This document shows, piece after piece, positions 10,518-19,900 of a stretch of 64,000 nucleotides of DNA. The position numbers and the translations under genes are program-made. Origin of the DNA: Chryseobacterium sp. BLS98. GTDB lineage: Bacteria; Bacteroidota; Bacteroidia; Flavobacteriales; Weeksellaceae. The stretch spans positions 62,001 to 126,000 of the forward strand of contig NZ_LFNF01000002.1 in the NCBI RefSeq assembly GCF_001045445.1, in the 5' to 3' direction. The notes under the pieces were generated by a model that was not told where the DNA came from, did not search any database, and saw only the letters and a program-made list of their open reading frames with translations. Numbering within the stretch: the stretch's first letter is position 1; every line of letters begins with the position of its first letter.

Positions 10518-11294
10518 ATGATTCTAAAAAATCTATTTACCGTAAGTGCTTTTACCACTTTGATGTTTGCTGCTTCTGCATTTATACACAAAGAGGAGAT
10601 GAAGAAAGCGGAGCCAGCTTTTCCTTCTGAAAACCATGGATTTGCCGTTATGGAACTTTTCACTTCCGAAGGCTGTTCAAGCTGTCCACCTGCTGATGAG
10701 CTGATGGGACAGATCGGAAAAGAATACCAGAACCGGCCGGTTTATATTCTTTCATACCACGTAGACTACTGGAACCGCATGGGATGGAAAGACAGGTTCA
10801 GCAGCGCAGAAAATTCCCAACGCCAGCAATTGTACAGCCGCCTTCTTCAGTCGCAGACTTACACTCCGCAGCTCGTTGTGAATGGAAAGGAAGAATTTGT
10901 GGGTTCTGATAGGAATTCAATAGAAAATGCATTACAAAATGTATTGTCTGATGCTAAAAACAGCTCCATAAGTCTTTCAGCAAACATTTCACACAAAACT
11001 ATTGATGTAAGTTATAAAACTGCTAAAACTGATCCTCAAAACAAATTACTCATCAGCCTGATTGAAAAGAAATCATCAACCCAGGTGGGAGGAGGTGAAA
11101 ATGAAGGCCATCACCTTCAGCATTGGCAGATTGTCCATCAGCAAAATTTGGTCTCACTTAAAGACAACCCGGAAGGGTCAACGAATTTTAAACTTCCTGA
11201 GAATTTCTCTCCCAGCAACTGGGAAGTCATCGGGTTTGTTCAGAATCTGAAAACAGGAAAAATTTCAGGGGTTTCGAAAACAGCAATTCAATAA
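10518..11294 (+). CDS. DUF1223 thioredoxin-fold secreted protein
   Basis: A 258-residue protein with an N-terminal hydrophobic segment (about residues 4-22) that should act as a signal or anchor. The DUF1223 core begins GFAVMELFTSEGCSSCPPAD, with a CxxC pair at Cys53 and Cys56 in a thioredoxin-like context. YHVDYWNRMGWKDRFSS follows and then TYTPQLVVNGKEEFVGSD, both family signatures. The fold and motif suggest a periplasmic thiol or redox role, but the reaction is not known. Its promoter carries the same upstream element as the P460 operon, placing it in the presumed regulon of the LytS/LytTR pair just upstream. Length is normal for the family. Confidence 0.88.
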   Translation: MILKNLFTVSAFTTLMFAASAFIHKEEMKKAEPAFPSENHGFAVMELFTSEGCSSCPPADELMGQIGKEYQNRPVYILSYHVDYWNRMGWKDRFSSAENSQRQQLYSRLLQSQTYTPQLVVNGKEEFVGSDRNSIENALQNVLSDAKNSSISLSANISHKTIDVSYKTAKTDPQNKLLISLIEKKSSTQVGGGENEGHHLQHWQIVHQQNLVSLKDNPEGSTNFKLPENFSPSNWEVIGFVQNLKTGKISGVSKTAIQ

Positions 11295-11443
11295 ATCCTG
11301 CTGGAAAATTCAGGACTTAAGTTTTTACAATTCAAAAATACTTTTTATAGCACTAGAATTCAATTTTTTATAAAATGAATGCCTTAGTATTTCTAAACAC
11401 GATTATTCAACAAACAACAACAAAATTTTAAAATAATAAAACA

Positions 11444-11836
11444 ATGAAAACAAAAACAACAAAAATCATCTACTGGTCAGGAGCAATTTTTATGTCATTA
11501 TGGTTTGGAGCAAGCGGCTTTTTTGAGCTTACCAAAAATCCTGTGGTTTGGGACATCACACGACAGCTTGGTTATCCGCCTCATTTTATTTATATCCTTG
11601 GTGTATTCAAACTGTCCGGAGTCCTGGTGCTTCTCCTGCCCAACCGTTTACTAAGACTAAAAGAATGGGTATTTGCCGGAATGTTTTTCGATATAATCTT
11701 TGCTTTCTTTTCCAAAATTGCAGTGCTTGGGTCTGCAGCCACTATTGATGCGGTAGTTGCCTTCATCGTACTTTCTGTAACCTATATCATGTTCAGAAAG
11801 CTGTATTCTCCTGACCTTATTTTTGGAGAAGCGTAG
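11444..11836 (+). CDS. DoxX family membrane protein
   Basis: A 130-residue inner-membrane protein with four hydrophobic helices (about 8-28, 48-66, 74-94 and 98-118). The sequence FGASGFFELTKNPVVWDIT and LGVFKLSGVLVLLLP match DoxX/DoxX-like proteins of Bacteroidota. DoxX members are small tetraspanning proteins linked in other bacteria to quinone or thiol redox balance, but most, including this one, are untested. The gap of 149 bp from the DUF1223 gene contains a weak hairpin (about 11296-11320). It may be in the same unit or have its own promoter. The copied upstream element of the flanking redox genes was not seen here. Confidence 0.82.
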   Translation: MKTKTTKIIYWSGAIFMSLWFGASGFFELTKNPVVWDITRQLGYPPHFIYILGVFKLSGVLVLLLPNRLLRLKEWVFAGMFFDIIFAFFSKIAVLGSAATIDAVVAFIVLSVTYIMFRKLYSPDLIFGEA

Positions 11837-12139
11837 CAGGAGCCGGCTTTGAGATGCTTACTTGAAGGTTAGAAATTCCGAATCTCTTACATGCCCTGCT
11901 TCCAATTCAGTAAAAATGTGACCACATTTGCAGAGAAAAATTCAGACGATCAGTTTTGATCAACTGATCATAATAAAAATTCTATTTATGTTTCCCCCAA
12001 TCAGGTAATATTACTTTTTCATTTTCTACGGGTATATTCCTTTGGTTGGGGATTTCAATCAACAAATCCTCCCGGAAATGGGAGGATTTATCATTAAAAC
12101 TATGTCGTAGAAAATTTAAGTTGAATCCGTTAGTGAATA
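11837..12139. other. Gene-free interval between DoxX and MBL genes
   Basis: It holds two hairpins: an 8-bp stem made of gatcagtt and aactgatc (about 11949-11970) and a 10-bp stem at 12064-12089. Neither is followed by a clear T run. Forward and reverse genes converge here. I see no convincing small gene. Confidence 0.5.
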
Positions 12140-13132
12140 TTAGTTCATAAAAATCTCCGGAATCCATTCAAAAGCCGCATCCTTTTTCTTGGTAAAGCCA
12201 AGGCCCGGCCACGGAAGATGATATGCAAAAGCCTTGGTTCTGGTATCTGCCAGCTGATTAAGTAATTTCTTACGGGATTCCGCAGCAATATCCAGATCTG
12301 TATCTCCTGAAAATCCCCATTCAGGGTGTGGGAAAAGAATAATATCAGAGTGGATCAGGTCTGCAATATACATCAGCTTCTCAGTGCCTGAAGAAATCAT
12401 CATGACCGTAAGGCCGGGTGTATGTCCCGGAGCCAGCTGAAAACTGAAATGTTCAAACAAAGGCTTTTTAAAATCATAAAATTTCAGCTTTGGACGGATG
12501 GTTTTCAGAATATTCTGAACAGGCGGAATGATCTGGTTAAGGAATTCCGGCTGATTCTTTAAAAAACTGTTTTTAAAATCTTTAATGGATGCCTGCAGCC
12601 AGAAATCATATTCAATTTTGGAGATATGGAAATCTGCATTGGGAAAAACCAGATTATTCTGTTTATCTACTATCCCGCCAATGTGATCGGGATGAGCATG
12701 GGAAATAAAAACATCTGTAATATCTTTTGGAGAAAATCCGGCTTTCTGTAAGCTTTTCAGGATAAATCCTGTTCTTTCATCTGCAAAGATCCCCATCCCG
12801 GCATCCAGTAAAATAAGCCTGTCTTTTGTTTTGACGAGCATTAGGTTCATCGCCATGTCTATAGAGTCGTCGGAACGGAAATTATCCCTTAAAATTGTTT
12901 TTAACAGGGAAATATCTGCTCTTGGGGCAAATGTATCGACGCTTTTCTCGTGAATGTATCCGTCCGTAAGAATGAAAAGTTCCAGCTCACCAAATTTTAT
13001 CTTTTTAAATGCCGAAAGATCTTCCTCAGTATTGGGCGGAAGTATTTTGGCACCTGCAAAAACATCAGAAAAAGGGACAAAGCTTAATGCTCCGGCCATC
13101 AGTCCACTTTTTAAAAGTTCTCTTCTGTTCAT
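12140..13132 (-). CDS. Exported metallo-beta-lactamase-fold hydrolase
   Basis: A 330-residue MBL-fold enzyme. The N-terminus MNRRELLKSGLMAGALSFVP has a twin-arginine-like signal (RRELLK followed by a hydrophobic stretch), so folded export is likely. The metal-binding motif HAHPDH (in VFISHAHPDHIGG) is intact, with a later histidine in LAPGHTPGLTVMM and an aspartate in MYIADLIHSD, giving a two-zinc site. General layout resembles methyl-parathion-hydrolase or lactonase-type members; the substrate cannot be stated. The ATG at 13132 was preferred to a TTG two codons upstream. A terminator separates it from the reductase gene upstream, so it is transcribed alone. Confidence 0.85.
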   Translation of the reverse strand: MNRRELLKSGLMAGALSFVPFSDVFAGAKILPPNTEEDLSAFKKIKFGELELFILTDGYIHEKSVDTFAPRADISLLKTILRDNFRSDDSIDMAMNLMLVKTKDRLILLDAGMGIFADERTGFILKSLQKAGFSPKDITDVFISHAHPDHIGGIVDKQNNLVFPNADFHISKIEYDFWLQASIKDFKNSFLKNQPEFLNQIIPPVQNILKTIRPKLKFYDFKKPLFEHFSFQLAPGHTPGLTVMMISSGTEKLMYIADLIHSDIILFPHPEWGFSGDTDLDIAAESRKKLLNQLADTRTKAFAYHLPWPGLGFTKKKDAAFEWIPEIFMN

Positions 13133-13149
13133 AATCAAATGTGTATGTT

Positions 13150-13188
13150 TAAAAACACAGACTCCTGGATGTTATTCAGGAGTCTGTA
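13150..13188 (-). terminator. Intrinsic terminator of the aldo/keto reductase gene
   Basis: An 11-bp perfect stem (13157-13167 with 13177-13187) followed on the reverse strand by a T run. It lies between the stop at 13199 and the next start. Confidence 0.8.
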
Positions 13189-13198
13189 GGTATATTTT

Positions 13199-14200
13199 TT
13201 AGTTATTCACCAATTTCATCGAGCCTTCTGTATATCTTTCGCCTACGTTAGGATATTTTTTCAAAAGTGCATCAATTGTTTCTAAATCTGACGGTGAAAG
13301 ATCGATATTCACTGCTTCAATATTCTCCTGAAGATATTTGATGCGTTTAGTTCCCGGAATCGGAATAATATCTCCTCCCTGGTTCAAAACCCAGGCTAAA
13401 GCCAGCTGGGTTCCTTTTATCCCTTTGGACGCTGCAAATTCATTGATTTCTCTTGCAAGATTTTTGTTGTTTTCAAGATATTCTGCCTGATATCGCGGCA
13501 AGGTTTTTCTAAAATCCTCATCGCCGAAATTCTGTACTTCATTGATGTTGGCAAAAAGTCCTCTCGCCAGAGGAGAATAAGGAACTAATGTGATACCCAA
13601 TTCCCTGATGGTAGGGAGTATTTCTTTTTCTATGTCTTTAGTAAGGATAGAATATTCTGACTGCAGTGCTGTAATCGGATGAATTTTATTTGCTTTTCTG
13701 ATAGATTCTGCGGATGCCTCTGACAAACCAAGGTATTTCACTTTCCCTTCTTTAACGAGTTCTGCCATTGCGCCTACCGTTTCTTCCACCGGAACATTTG
13801 GATCTACCCTATGGGCATAATAAAGATCAATGGTATCGATTTTAAGTCTCTGAAGACTTAAATCCACTGCCTGCCTGATCCATTCCGGTGAACCGTCAAA
13901 ATAAGTTCCGGGAGCTCCGCTGTGGCTTGGTTTCCCATCTTTAAACCTGAATCCGAATTTGGTAGCAATAAAGATCTTATCGCGGTTCGGAACCAGAACT
14001 TTTGAGATTAATTTCTCGTTCTCTCCGGCAGCATACATATCTGCGGTATCCCAGAAGTTTATTCCTAAATCTAATGCTTTATGCAAAGTATTGATGCTTT
14101 CCTGCTCATCTGCCGGGCCATAGGCAAAGCTCATCCCCATACATCCCAAACCTATTGCTGATAACTGCTCTCCTGTGTTTCCTAATTTTCTGAATTTCAT
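13199..14200 (-). CDS. Aldo/keto reductase
   Basis: A 333-residue NADPH-dependent aldo/keto reductase with the (beta/alpha)8 barrel features. These are [19 protein letters not shown], the catalytic Asp/Tyr region [14 protein letters not shown], the lysine in IATKFGF, and the histidine in [10 protein letters not shown]. The cofactor end is [16 protein letters not shown]. It is most like the AKR13-type bacterial enzymes that reduce assorted aldehydes and ketones. The natural substrate is unknown. The AraC-type regulator gene just upstream (14289-15191) faces the same way, a common arrangement where the regulator controls the reductase. The product is cytoplasmic. Confidence 0.92.
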   Translation of the reverse strand: MKFRKLGNTGEQLSAIGLGCMGMSFAYGPADEQESINTLHKALDLGINFWDTADMYAAGENEKLISKVLVPNRDKIFIATKFGFRFKDGKPSHSGAPGTYFDGSPEWIRQAVDLSLQRLKIDTIDLYYAHRVDPNVPVEETVGAMAELVKEGKVKYLGLSEASAESIRKANKIHPITALQSEYSILTKDIEKEILPTIRELGITLVPYSPLARGLFANINEVQNFGDEDFRKTLPRYQAEYLENNKNLAREINEFAASKGIKGTQLALAWVLNQGGDIIPIPGTKRIKYLQENIEAVNIDLSPSDLETIDALLKKYPNVGERYTEGSMKLVNN

Positions 14201-14288
14201 AATTGCTGTGATTTTAAATTTGATAAGACAAAATTAGAACAAGAATCGGGTGAACAGAATATAGAATTCAAACTAAGAATTATAAAAT

Positions 14289-15191
14289 TCAAACAACTGT
14301 TGTTCTGACTTCATTGGGAGCCAATCCGGTTTGTTTTTTAAAGAAATTGGTAAAATAGGCAGGTTCTTCAAATCCCAATCCATAGGCAATCTCGGAAATA
14401 TTCCAGTCTGTATGTTTAAGCAAAGCATTGGCCTCCTGAATGATCCTGGAAGCAATCTGCTGGCTTGTCGTTTTCCCGGTCATTTCTTTAACTGCACGGT
14501 TTAAAGAATTGACATGGATAGAAAGATTCTGCGCATAGTCATTGGGTGTTTTCAGTTTGAGAAATGCTTCGGGGCTGTCAATCGGAAATTGCCTCTCCAA
14601 CAGCTCCATAAACAGTGATGCTACCCGGTGAGAAGCATTCTGATAAGGCTCAAAGCTTTCTGCAGGCTGCATTTTCATGGTTTCATGAATCATAAGATGA
14701 AGGCAGGCCCGAAGCATATCGTATTTGTGCATATATTCTGTCTGAATTTCGGTCATCATTTTGGTGAAAAGACCGGAAATGATGGCTTGCTGATCTTCGT
14801 CAACAAAGAAAACGGGGGTTCCTCCTATTTTAAAAAGCTTCGAATCCATGAGGTTTCCAATACGTGTCCCATTCTGCAGAAACTGGTCTGTAAACAGACA
14901 GAACCAGCCTTTTTGATCCTCGTCATCTGCTTCCCAGGAGTAAGGAACCACAGGATTGGAAAATAAAAGTGCCGGGCGGTCTACATGAATCCATTTGTCT
15001 GCGTAATGAAGCTTTCCTTTTCCTATGATGAGCGAAATTTTATAATAGTCTCTCCTGCTGTAAGGTGATACTAATGAGCAGCTGTCGCGCGAAAAGACAT
15101 TAAAATGTCCTATTCCAGACACTGCGACATCTATCTTTTCCTTAGGAGCATACCGTAAATAAAATTCTTTTATTGTTTCTTTAGATTCCAT
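14289..15191 (-). CDS. AraC family transcriptional regulator
   Basis: A 300-residue regulator. The N-terminal part resembles a cupin-like sensory domain (FNVFSRDSCSLVSPYSRRDY, then YADKWIHVDRPALLFSNPVV). The C-terminal ~100 residues hold two helix-turn-helix units, with LLKHTDWNISEIAYGLGFEEPAYFTNFFKKQTG matching the AraC signature when read in segments. It probably binds a small effector and activates the adjacent aldo/keto reductase gene, 88 bp downstream on the same strand. No membrane part is present. The effector is unknown. The assignment to the family is firm; target and ligand are inferred from position only. Confidence 0.92.
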   Translation of the reverse strand: MESKETIKEFYLRYAPKEKIDVAVSGIGHFNVFSRDSCSLVSPYSRRDYYKISLIIGKGKLHYADKWIHVDRPALLFSNPVVPYSWEADDEDQKGWFCLFTDQFLQNGTRIGNLMDSKLFKIGGTPVFFVDEDQQAIISGLFTKMMTEIQTEYMHKYDMLRACLHLMIHETMKMQPAESFEPYQNASHRVASLFMELLERQFPIDSPEAFLKLKTPNDYAQNLSIHVNSLNRAVKEMTGKTTSQQIASRIIQEANALLKHTDWNISEIAYGLGFEEPAYFTNFFKKQTGLAPNEVRTTVV

Positions 15192-15241
15192 AGTACTAAG
15201 TTATAAAATTCAAACAAATAAATAGATATTTCCGATCCACA

Positions 15242-15270
15242 AAACAAAAACAGCCGGCAAATGCCGGCCA
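15242..15270 (-). terminator. Intrinsic terminator of the 15301-15744 gene
   Basis: A GC-rich stem (15253-15259 with 15262-15268) is followed on the reverse strand by a T run. Confidence 0.75.
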
Positions 15271-15300
15271 TTTAGATTGAATATAGTTGATATTGGAGAC

Positions 15301-15744
15301 TTAATGATGTTTCCCATGTTTCTCATGTTCCTTCTGTTCCTTTTTATATTCCTTTCTGTACTCTTTGTATTGTTTGGAATTATATTTTTTGTAATTGTTT
15401 TTATTACGGTTATAAACAGCTACCGGGTTTTGACCTTTATAGTATTTATTTTTAAACTTGGCATATTTTTCTCTTCCAAGAATTCTTTCAATCTCATAGT
15501 AACGGTCTTCCCTCCAACGGTCGGGATTGCTTACGTATACCCTGTTCCATGAATCGTAGTCACGATACCTGTCGTTTAAAGAATTCAGCTGATTGGTTTG
15601 TGTCGCAGAAAGCAAAAGATCTGCAGCTACTGTCTGCCAGTTGATATCCGCTATACTTCTTCTGTAGTCATTATAATAATCCGATTGTGCATAAGTGAGG
15701 CCAAATGTGCCTGCAAGCATTAATGCGATTAATAATTTTTTCAT
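15301..15744 (-). CDS. Secreted basic protein of unknown function
   Basis: A 147-residue exported protein with signal peptide MKKLLIALMLAGTFGLTYAQ. The mature part has two pieces. The first, about 75 residues, is rich in Tyr, Asp and Arg (DINWQTVAADLLLSATQTNQ, then DRWREDRYYEIERILGREKY) and resembles small periplasmic helical stress proteins. The tail from about residue 100 is highly basic, with Lys, Tyr, Asn and His (KKNYKKYNSK-like, ending KHGKHH). The His-rich end could bind metal, but that is speculation. It is monocistronic with a terminator, and has a 431-bp gene-free region upstream. I do not recognise the family beyond frequent occurrence of such proteins in flavobacteria. Confidence 0.7.
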   Translation of the reverse strand: MKKLLIALMLAGTFGLTYAQSDYYNDYRRSIADINWQTVAADLLLSATQTNQLNSLNDRYRDYDSWNRVYVSNPDRWREDRYYEIERILGREKYAKFKNKYYKGQNPVAVYNRNKNNYKKYNSKQYKEYRKEYKKEQKEHEKHGKHH

Positions 15745-16175
15745 CTTTTAGCTTGTTTTAAAGTTAAACTGCTTTAGGATAGTCAATTAAAATGCCAAGT
15801 CCTTTTTTTACATTCCCAATGTTTGTTAAATAAAATATAACTCATTGAAAATCTGAACTAAATAATACACTTAATTTTCTTTCCCGATACGAAAATTATC
15901 TTTTCAGAATTATATAATACGATAAATTATTACTTAATTTTTATCAATAAAAATGTCTTAATTTCCATGCATTATTTCACTATATCACCTTGCTTTAAGG
16001 CTGAAAAGAGCTTAAAATTTGTTAAGTTCCGGAAAAAGCTCTGTTTTGTATTATTTTAATTTGTAATTTTAAAAGAAGAATTTCAAATCCGGACGGATTA
16101 TAATGTTGCCAGATTAGTAAATACTTTACAATTGAAATGAAGCAAGTCATTTAACCCAACCAAATCTTAATTATT
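15745..16175. other. Gene-free divergent intergenic region
   Basis: A very AT-rich 431-bp stretch between divergent genes, long enough for two promoters and upstream control. I found no good -33/-7 pair, no small gene and no clear repeat in it. Confidence 0.5.
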
Positions 16176-16463
16176 ATGGAAAATATAAAGTTTGAAATAT
16201 CACCATATCAAGATGAACTGCAGCTGTTAATTGATGGAGAAAAAGCTGGATATATGTCAATAAAGATAGACGGCAGGCTGCTGATTGTTTATTACACCAA
16301 AATCAACGAAGAACGTGAAGGCCACGGATATGCCAAAATGCTTCTGGACGAACTGGTCCGTTATTCTGAGGAGAAAGATCTTCTGGTAGACCCTGAATGT
16401 GATTTTGTGCGCCAGCAGTTTGAAAATCATCCTGCAAGATATAAAGACATCTGGCATGCCTGA
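16176..16463 (+). CDS. Small GNAT-like N-acetyltransferase
   Basis: A 95-residue protein with the compact GNAT fold of the YidJ/Gcn5-related single-domain class. The acetyl-CoA region is recognisable as EEREGHGYAKMLLDELVRYS (motif A: an R/Q-x-x-G-x-A-like loop). The end DFVRQQFENHPARYKDIW is very common in this subfamily. Such small proteins acetylate unknown targets. The start ATG at 16176 follows an AT-rich leader. The gene converges on the MBL-fold gene at 16465, with only one base between their stop codons and no separating hairpin, so their transcripts must overlap. Confidence 0.85.
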   Translation: MENIKFEISPYQDELQLLIDGEKAGYMSIKIDGRLLIVYYTKINEEREGHGYAKMLLDELVRYSEEKDLLVDPECDFVRQQFENHPARYKDIWHA

Positions 16464-16464
16464 G

Positions 16465-17559
16465 TTATTCTTCCCACCATTCCCTGAATTGATGGTGTTT
16501 GCTGTTCATATCTAAAACTTCCCCAATCATCGGGGTAAGTATATGAAGCCCTTTTTCTTTTGCTAAGCCTGTTATTTTCTGAAGCGGCTCATTCCATGGA
16601 TGAAGTGCCAGTGCAAATTTTGAGGAATGTACAGGAATAATATTTTCTGCCTTAAGGTCAAGAGCGGCTTGAATTACATCTTCGGGAAGCGCATGGATAT
16701 ATCGCCAGGCCTCATCATATTGTCCGTTCTCCAGAACAGCATAGTCAAAAGGCCCGAATTCACGGCCTATTGCTTCGAAATGGGAATCATAGCCGCTGTC
16801 ACCACCCAGAAATATCTTTTTTGTAGGAGTTTCCAAAACATATGATGTCCAAAGCGTATTGTTCTGCTTTATCTTTCTTCCTGAAAAATGTCTTGCCGGC
16901 GTAAAGGTAAGTTTCAGATTATTTTTCAAAAGAACCTGGGCTCCCCATTCTTCTTCAATTAAACTTTCCTCACGGTAGCCCCATCTTTCCAGATGAGCCC
17001 CGACACCTAAAGGTACTATTGCCATTCCTGTCCGATCTTTGATCGACTTTACAGTGGGATAATCCAGATGGTCAAAATGGTCATGGGTAATCACAAGATA
17101 ATCCAGATCGGGGATATCTTCCGGCTTAAATATATCCGAGCCTTTAAAAGCTTTGTTAAAATACTTAAACGGGGAACCATATTCACTCAGTACAGGATCT
17201 ACAAGAAAAGAAATGCCATCCGTCTGCAGGTAATAGGATGAATGTCCCAGCCAGATAAAAACGTCCTGATCTTTCCGGATTTTTTTTAAATCTGTATGAA
17301 TAGAAGGAATAGATTTCAGGGGTTTTAGAAGGGGATGTTTTTTTCCGAGGATAAAATCATAAGTAACTTTTATGGTACTATATCCTTCTGCTACAGGCGG
17401 AGTATGGCTGATGTTTTGGAATTTCCCGTTTCTGTAAAGTTTTGATCTTCTGATACGTTCCAGTCGTCTGCCTTCAGGTTTTGTCCCGAAAGCAGGCATA
17501 TTCATCACTATAAGGTAAACCGCTATCAGAATTCCGGTTAGTAAAATCAAATACATCAT
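16465..17559 (-). CDS. Membrane-anchored MBL-fold hydrolase (NAPE-PLD-like)
   Basis: A 364-residue enzyme with one N-terminal membrane segment (about residues 2-20), so the catalytic part likely lies in the periplasm. The zinc motif HDHFDH is clear in LVITHDHFDHLDYPTVK. Other ligands are in FTPARHFSGRK and LGGDSGYDSHFEAIG. WLGHSSYYLQTDGISFLVDP is the classic opening of the N-acyl-phosphatidylethanolamine phospholipase D-like group (also called UlaG-like). A lipid-like substrate is plausible but unproven. The first ATG in frame is at 17559; a TTG further upstream is less likely. The stop lies one base from that of the converging GNAT gene. Confidence 0.85.
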   Translation of the reverse strand: MMYLILLTGILIAVYLIVMNMPAFGTKPEGRRLERIRRSKLYRNGKFQNISHTPPVAEGYSTIKVTYDFILGKKHPLLKPLKSIPSIHTDLKKIRKDQDVFIWLGHSSYYLQTDGISFLVDPVLSEYGSPFKYFNKAFKGSDIFKPEDIPDLDYLVITHDHFDHLDYPTVKSIKDRTGMAIVPLGVGAHLERWGYREESLIEEEWGAQVLLKNNLKLTFTPARHFSGRKIKQNNTLWTSYVLETPTKKIFLGGDSGYDSHFEAIGREFGPFDYAVLENGQYDEAWRYIHALPEDVIQAALDLKAENIIPVHSSKFALALHPWNEPLQKITGLAKEKGLHILTPMIGEVLDMNSKHHQFREWWEE

Positions 17560-17696
17560 CTGCAAAAGAGGCAAAGGTATTTACTTTTGGTTTAACCTAA
17601 AAATTGAAGTATTTTTTTAACTTAATTTATAAAGGTTTTTGAATAATTTATTATTTATTTGAGTCAGAATTATGTTAACTTTTTTAACTTAGCCGA

Positions 17697-19250
17697 TTGA
17701 AAAAAATTCAAAACACGTTGAAAAATTATTCGATCATACTGCTGGCTGCAGCACTTTCTTCATGCTCATCTGTCAGAAGACATAATGAGCGGAGTACTGC
17801 ATGCATTGGTACTGAAGAACTTAAAGAAGATATAGATTACGCCTATCTAAAGCTTCAGAAAATGCATCCGCAGCTTTATTGGTATATCTCTAAAAAAGAC
17901 CTTGACTATAAATTTGACAGTCTTAAACAAACCATCGACCAACCGCTAACCCCGCTCCAGTTTTATTTTAAACTCCAGCCTGTAGTTGCAGACATCCGTG
18001 AGGGACATCTTGCATTGAGAATCCCCAGAAAAAAATTTTCCAAGAAGGAAATCAAATCTTTGGAACACAAAAAGGGAATGTTCAGCCGTTTCGAATATTA
18101 TATAAAAGACAATCATCTGTTTATCGTTCAAAACAAAGATTCTATAAATGATATAAAACCTGGGACTGAAGTAGTATCAATCAACCATATTCCTGTATCC
18201 GAATATATAAAGAAATACCGCGCCCTGATCAGCAGTGACGGGTATAATAACACCTTTCAGCCTTATTTTTTAAAGGATGTTTTTTTTAACTTTTATACGG
18301 CAGAAAATGGTTTTGCAGACAAAGCCTATCTGGAAACTCTTTACAACGGCAAAAAACAAGTATATATTCTCCACCGGGAATCTAAATCCAAAACTGACCT
18401 GGAAAAAGATAAAGAACAGGAAAAACGAACTCCGGAAAAGAAAGTCAATGATTATGTAGCCTTTACTGATTCTTATAACCGAAATTTTAAATTTCTGGAT
18501 AAAGACAGTACCACAGCTTATTTAAAGATCCAAAGCTTTTCAAGCGATTATTCGGACCGGTTTTATAAAGAAACATTCGAAAAAATAAAAAACGCAGGTT
18601 CCAGTTATTTAATTATAGATGTCCGCAACAATTATGGCGGATCTCTACACGAGATCAATAACCTGTACTCTTATCTTGCCCCGGAACCTTATATACTGAT
18701 AAAGCCTTCACAGCTTACCTCAAGGATTACTCCGCTTAAAACCAACTATTTCAGGAAAAGCTCTCCTTTTCAGTATGCTTTTAAAAGCCTTGCCTATCCC
18801 ACGTATGTATTTGCACAAACTTTCAGCACTTATAAAAAGGACGGAAAAGTATACTACAAAATGAAAGCAGCCAAACCTACAAAACCTAAAAAGGATGCTT
18901 TCCAGGGTAAAGTATTTGTACTGATCAACGGTGGAAGCTTTTCTGCCTCCTCAATTATCACCGCAAAACTGAAATATGACAAAAGAGCGATTCTGGTAGG
19001 CGAAGAAACGGGAGGCGCCAATGACGGAACTGTAGCCGGGTTTTATTCTTACCAGAAACTTCCTCACTCAAGGATCAATTTCCCGATAGGACTATTGCTG
19101 GTACAACCCAACATTGATTTTCAAAATACAAAAAGAGGTGTTTCTCCGGATGTCACCATTAAAGAAAGTATGCAGGACATTATTAATAAAAAGGATCCGC
19201 AACTGGAATGGGTGAAACAAGAAATCGCCAGGGAAAAACAAAACAGATAG
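17697..19250 (+). CDS. S41 family peptidase, lipoprotein
   Basis: A 517-residue predicted lipoprotein protease. The signal ends in LAAALSSC, giving the lipidated cysteine near residue 23. A helical N-terminal region (to ~130) precedes a PDZ-like part. The S41 catalytic domain follows, with YLIIDVRNNYGGSLHEINN and the nucleophile region GKVFVLINGGSFSASSIITA (Ser in SFSAS), then VGEETGGANDG and RGVSPDV. No ATG starts this frame; the likely start is the TTG at 17697, giving MKKIQNTLKN, a normal lipoprotein start. The protein is probably anchored in the periplasm or outer membrane. Its target proteins are unknown. It is monocistronic with a strong terminator. Confidence 0.88.
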   Translation: MKKIQNTLKNYSIILLAAALSSCSSVRRHNERSTACIGTEELKEDIDYAYLKLQKMHPQLYWYISKKDLDYKFDSLKQTIDQPLTPLQFYFKLQPVVADIREGHLALRIPRKKFSKKEIKSLEHKKGMFSRFEYYIKDNHLFIVQNKDSINDIKPGTEVVSINHIPVSEYIKKYRALISSDGYNNTFQPYFLKDVFFNFYTAENGFADKAYLETLYNGKKQVYILHRESKSKTDLEKDKEQEKRTPEKKVNDYVAFTDSYNRNFKFLDKDSTTAYLKIQSFSSDYSDRFYKETFEKIKNAGSSYLIIDVRNNYGGSLHEINNLYSYLAPEPYILIKPSQLTSRITPLKTNYFRKSSPFQYAFKSLAYPTYVFAQTFSTYKKDGKVYYKMKAAKPTKPKKDAFQGKVFVLINGGSFSASSIITAKLKYDKRAILVGEETGGANDGTVAGFYSYQKLPHSRINFPIGLLLVQPNIDFQNTKRGVSPDVTIKESMQDIINKKDPQLEWVKQEIAREKQNR

Positions 19251-19258
19251 TTTATATA

Positions 19259-19292
19259 GTTTCGGCGGGCTTTCAGCCCGCCGAAACCTTTT
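19259..19292. terminator. Strong hairpin between convergent genes
   Basis: A perfect 13-bp GC-rich stem (19259-19271 with 19275-19287) followed by a T run. It sits between the stop at 19250 and the stop of the reverse gene at 19293 and mainly serves the forward gene. Confidence 0.85.
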
Positions 19293-19883
19293 TCACCTTT
19301 TTAGCTCTTTTAAAAGCTCTTCAATATGCACAATATATCTTCCGTAATAACGGTAAAACCAGAATTTCCCGGATATAAAGAGTGCAAAAAGCCCAATGAT
19401 GACCGAGCTTATCAGAATCACGGCAATTTTCATTTCGCTCATTGGCTGTGGCCACGGTATGAATTCTATTACAATGATCATTTCGCAGACAATAAAAGGT
19501 ACAAAACTCAGATAATAGGATAAGTAATACTGTTTGTTAAGATTGACCTGCATAACCAGATCCTTTAAAGAATCATAGGTTTTTAGCATAGGATTGCTGA
19601 TATCGTTGTAAAGCCTGAAAAACTTACTGAAAAAGAAGATCGTAACAACAAGCATTGATGCTACAAGAACAGTGATGTAGAACTGAAGCTTAAAGGGTCT
19701 GCAGAAAGCACATACTATAAATGAGAAAATAAAAACTCCAATCACAAACCAAAATTCCATACGCATATTTTTACGTATCTTTTCCAGCGGAAGGTTGATC
19801 TTATTTCTCTGTTCAATACTTATTTCGGGGGTTTTCTGGAAAACATCCTCATTCCATACATTTTTTAATTCATCTATATTCAT
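19293..19883 (-). CDS. Membrane partner of ECF sigma factor (module 1)
   Basis: A 196-residue integral membrane protein with four hydrophobic segments (about 44-62, 68-92, 120-142 and 150-175). The N-terminal cytoplasmic part reads MNIDELKNVWNEDVF and then PEISIEQRNKINLP. The same layout, LW/VW followed by PEIS and an NMRMEFW-type segment, recurs in the longer protein at 20902-21717. Both are encoded right behind an ECF sigma gene, so they most likely act as anti-sigma or signal-sensing partners. No zinc-binding ZAS motif (HxxxCxxC) is present, so any inhibition would differ from classical anti-sigma factors. The gap to the sigma gene is 17 bp. Confidence 0.7.
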   Translation of the reverse strand: MNIDELKNVWNEDVFQKTPEISIEQRNKINLPLEKIRKNMRMEFWFVIGVFIFSFIVCAFCRPFKLQFYITVLVASMLVVTIFFFSKFFRLYNDISNPMLKTYDSLKDLVMQVNLNKQYYLSYYLSFVPFIVCEMIIVIEFIPWPQPMSEMKIAVILISSVIIGLFALFISGKFWFYRYYGRYIVHIEELLKELKR

Positions 19884-19900
19884 TGGTACTGATTTAAAAA

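Noticed and set aside
11296-11320. Hairpin after the DUF1223 gene as a terminator
   Set aside because: The stem is weak and no T run follows; not listed as a terminator.
11982-12167. Small reverse open frame of 61 codons
   Set aside because: It overlaps the end of the metallo-beta-lactamase gene, crosses a hairpin and has no promoter or leader features.
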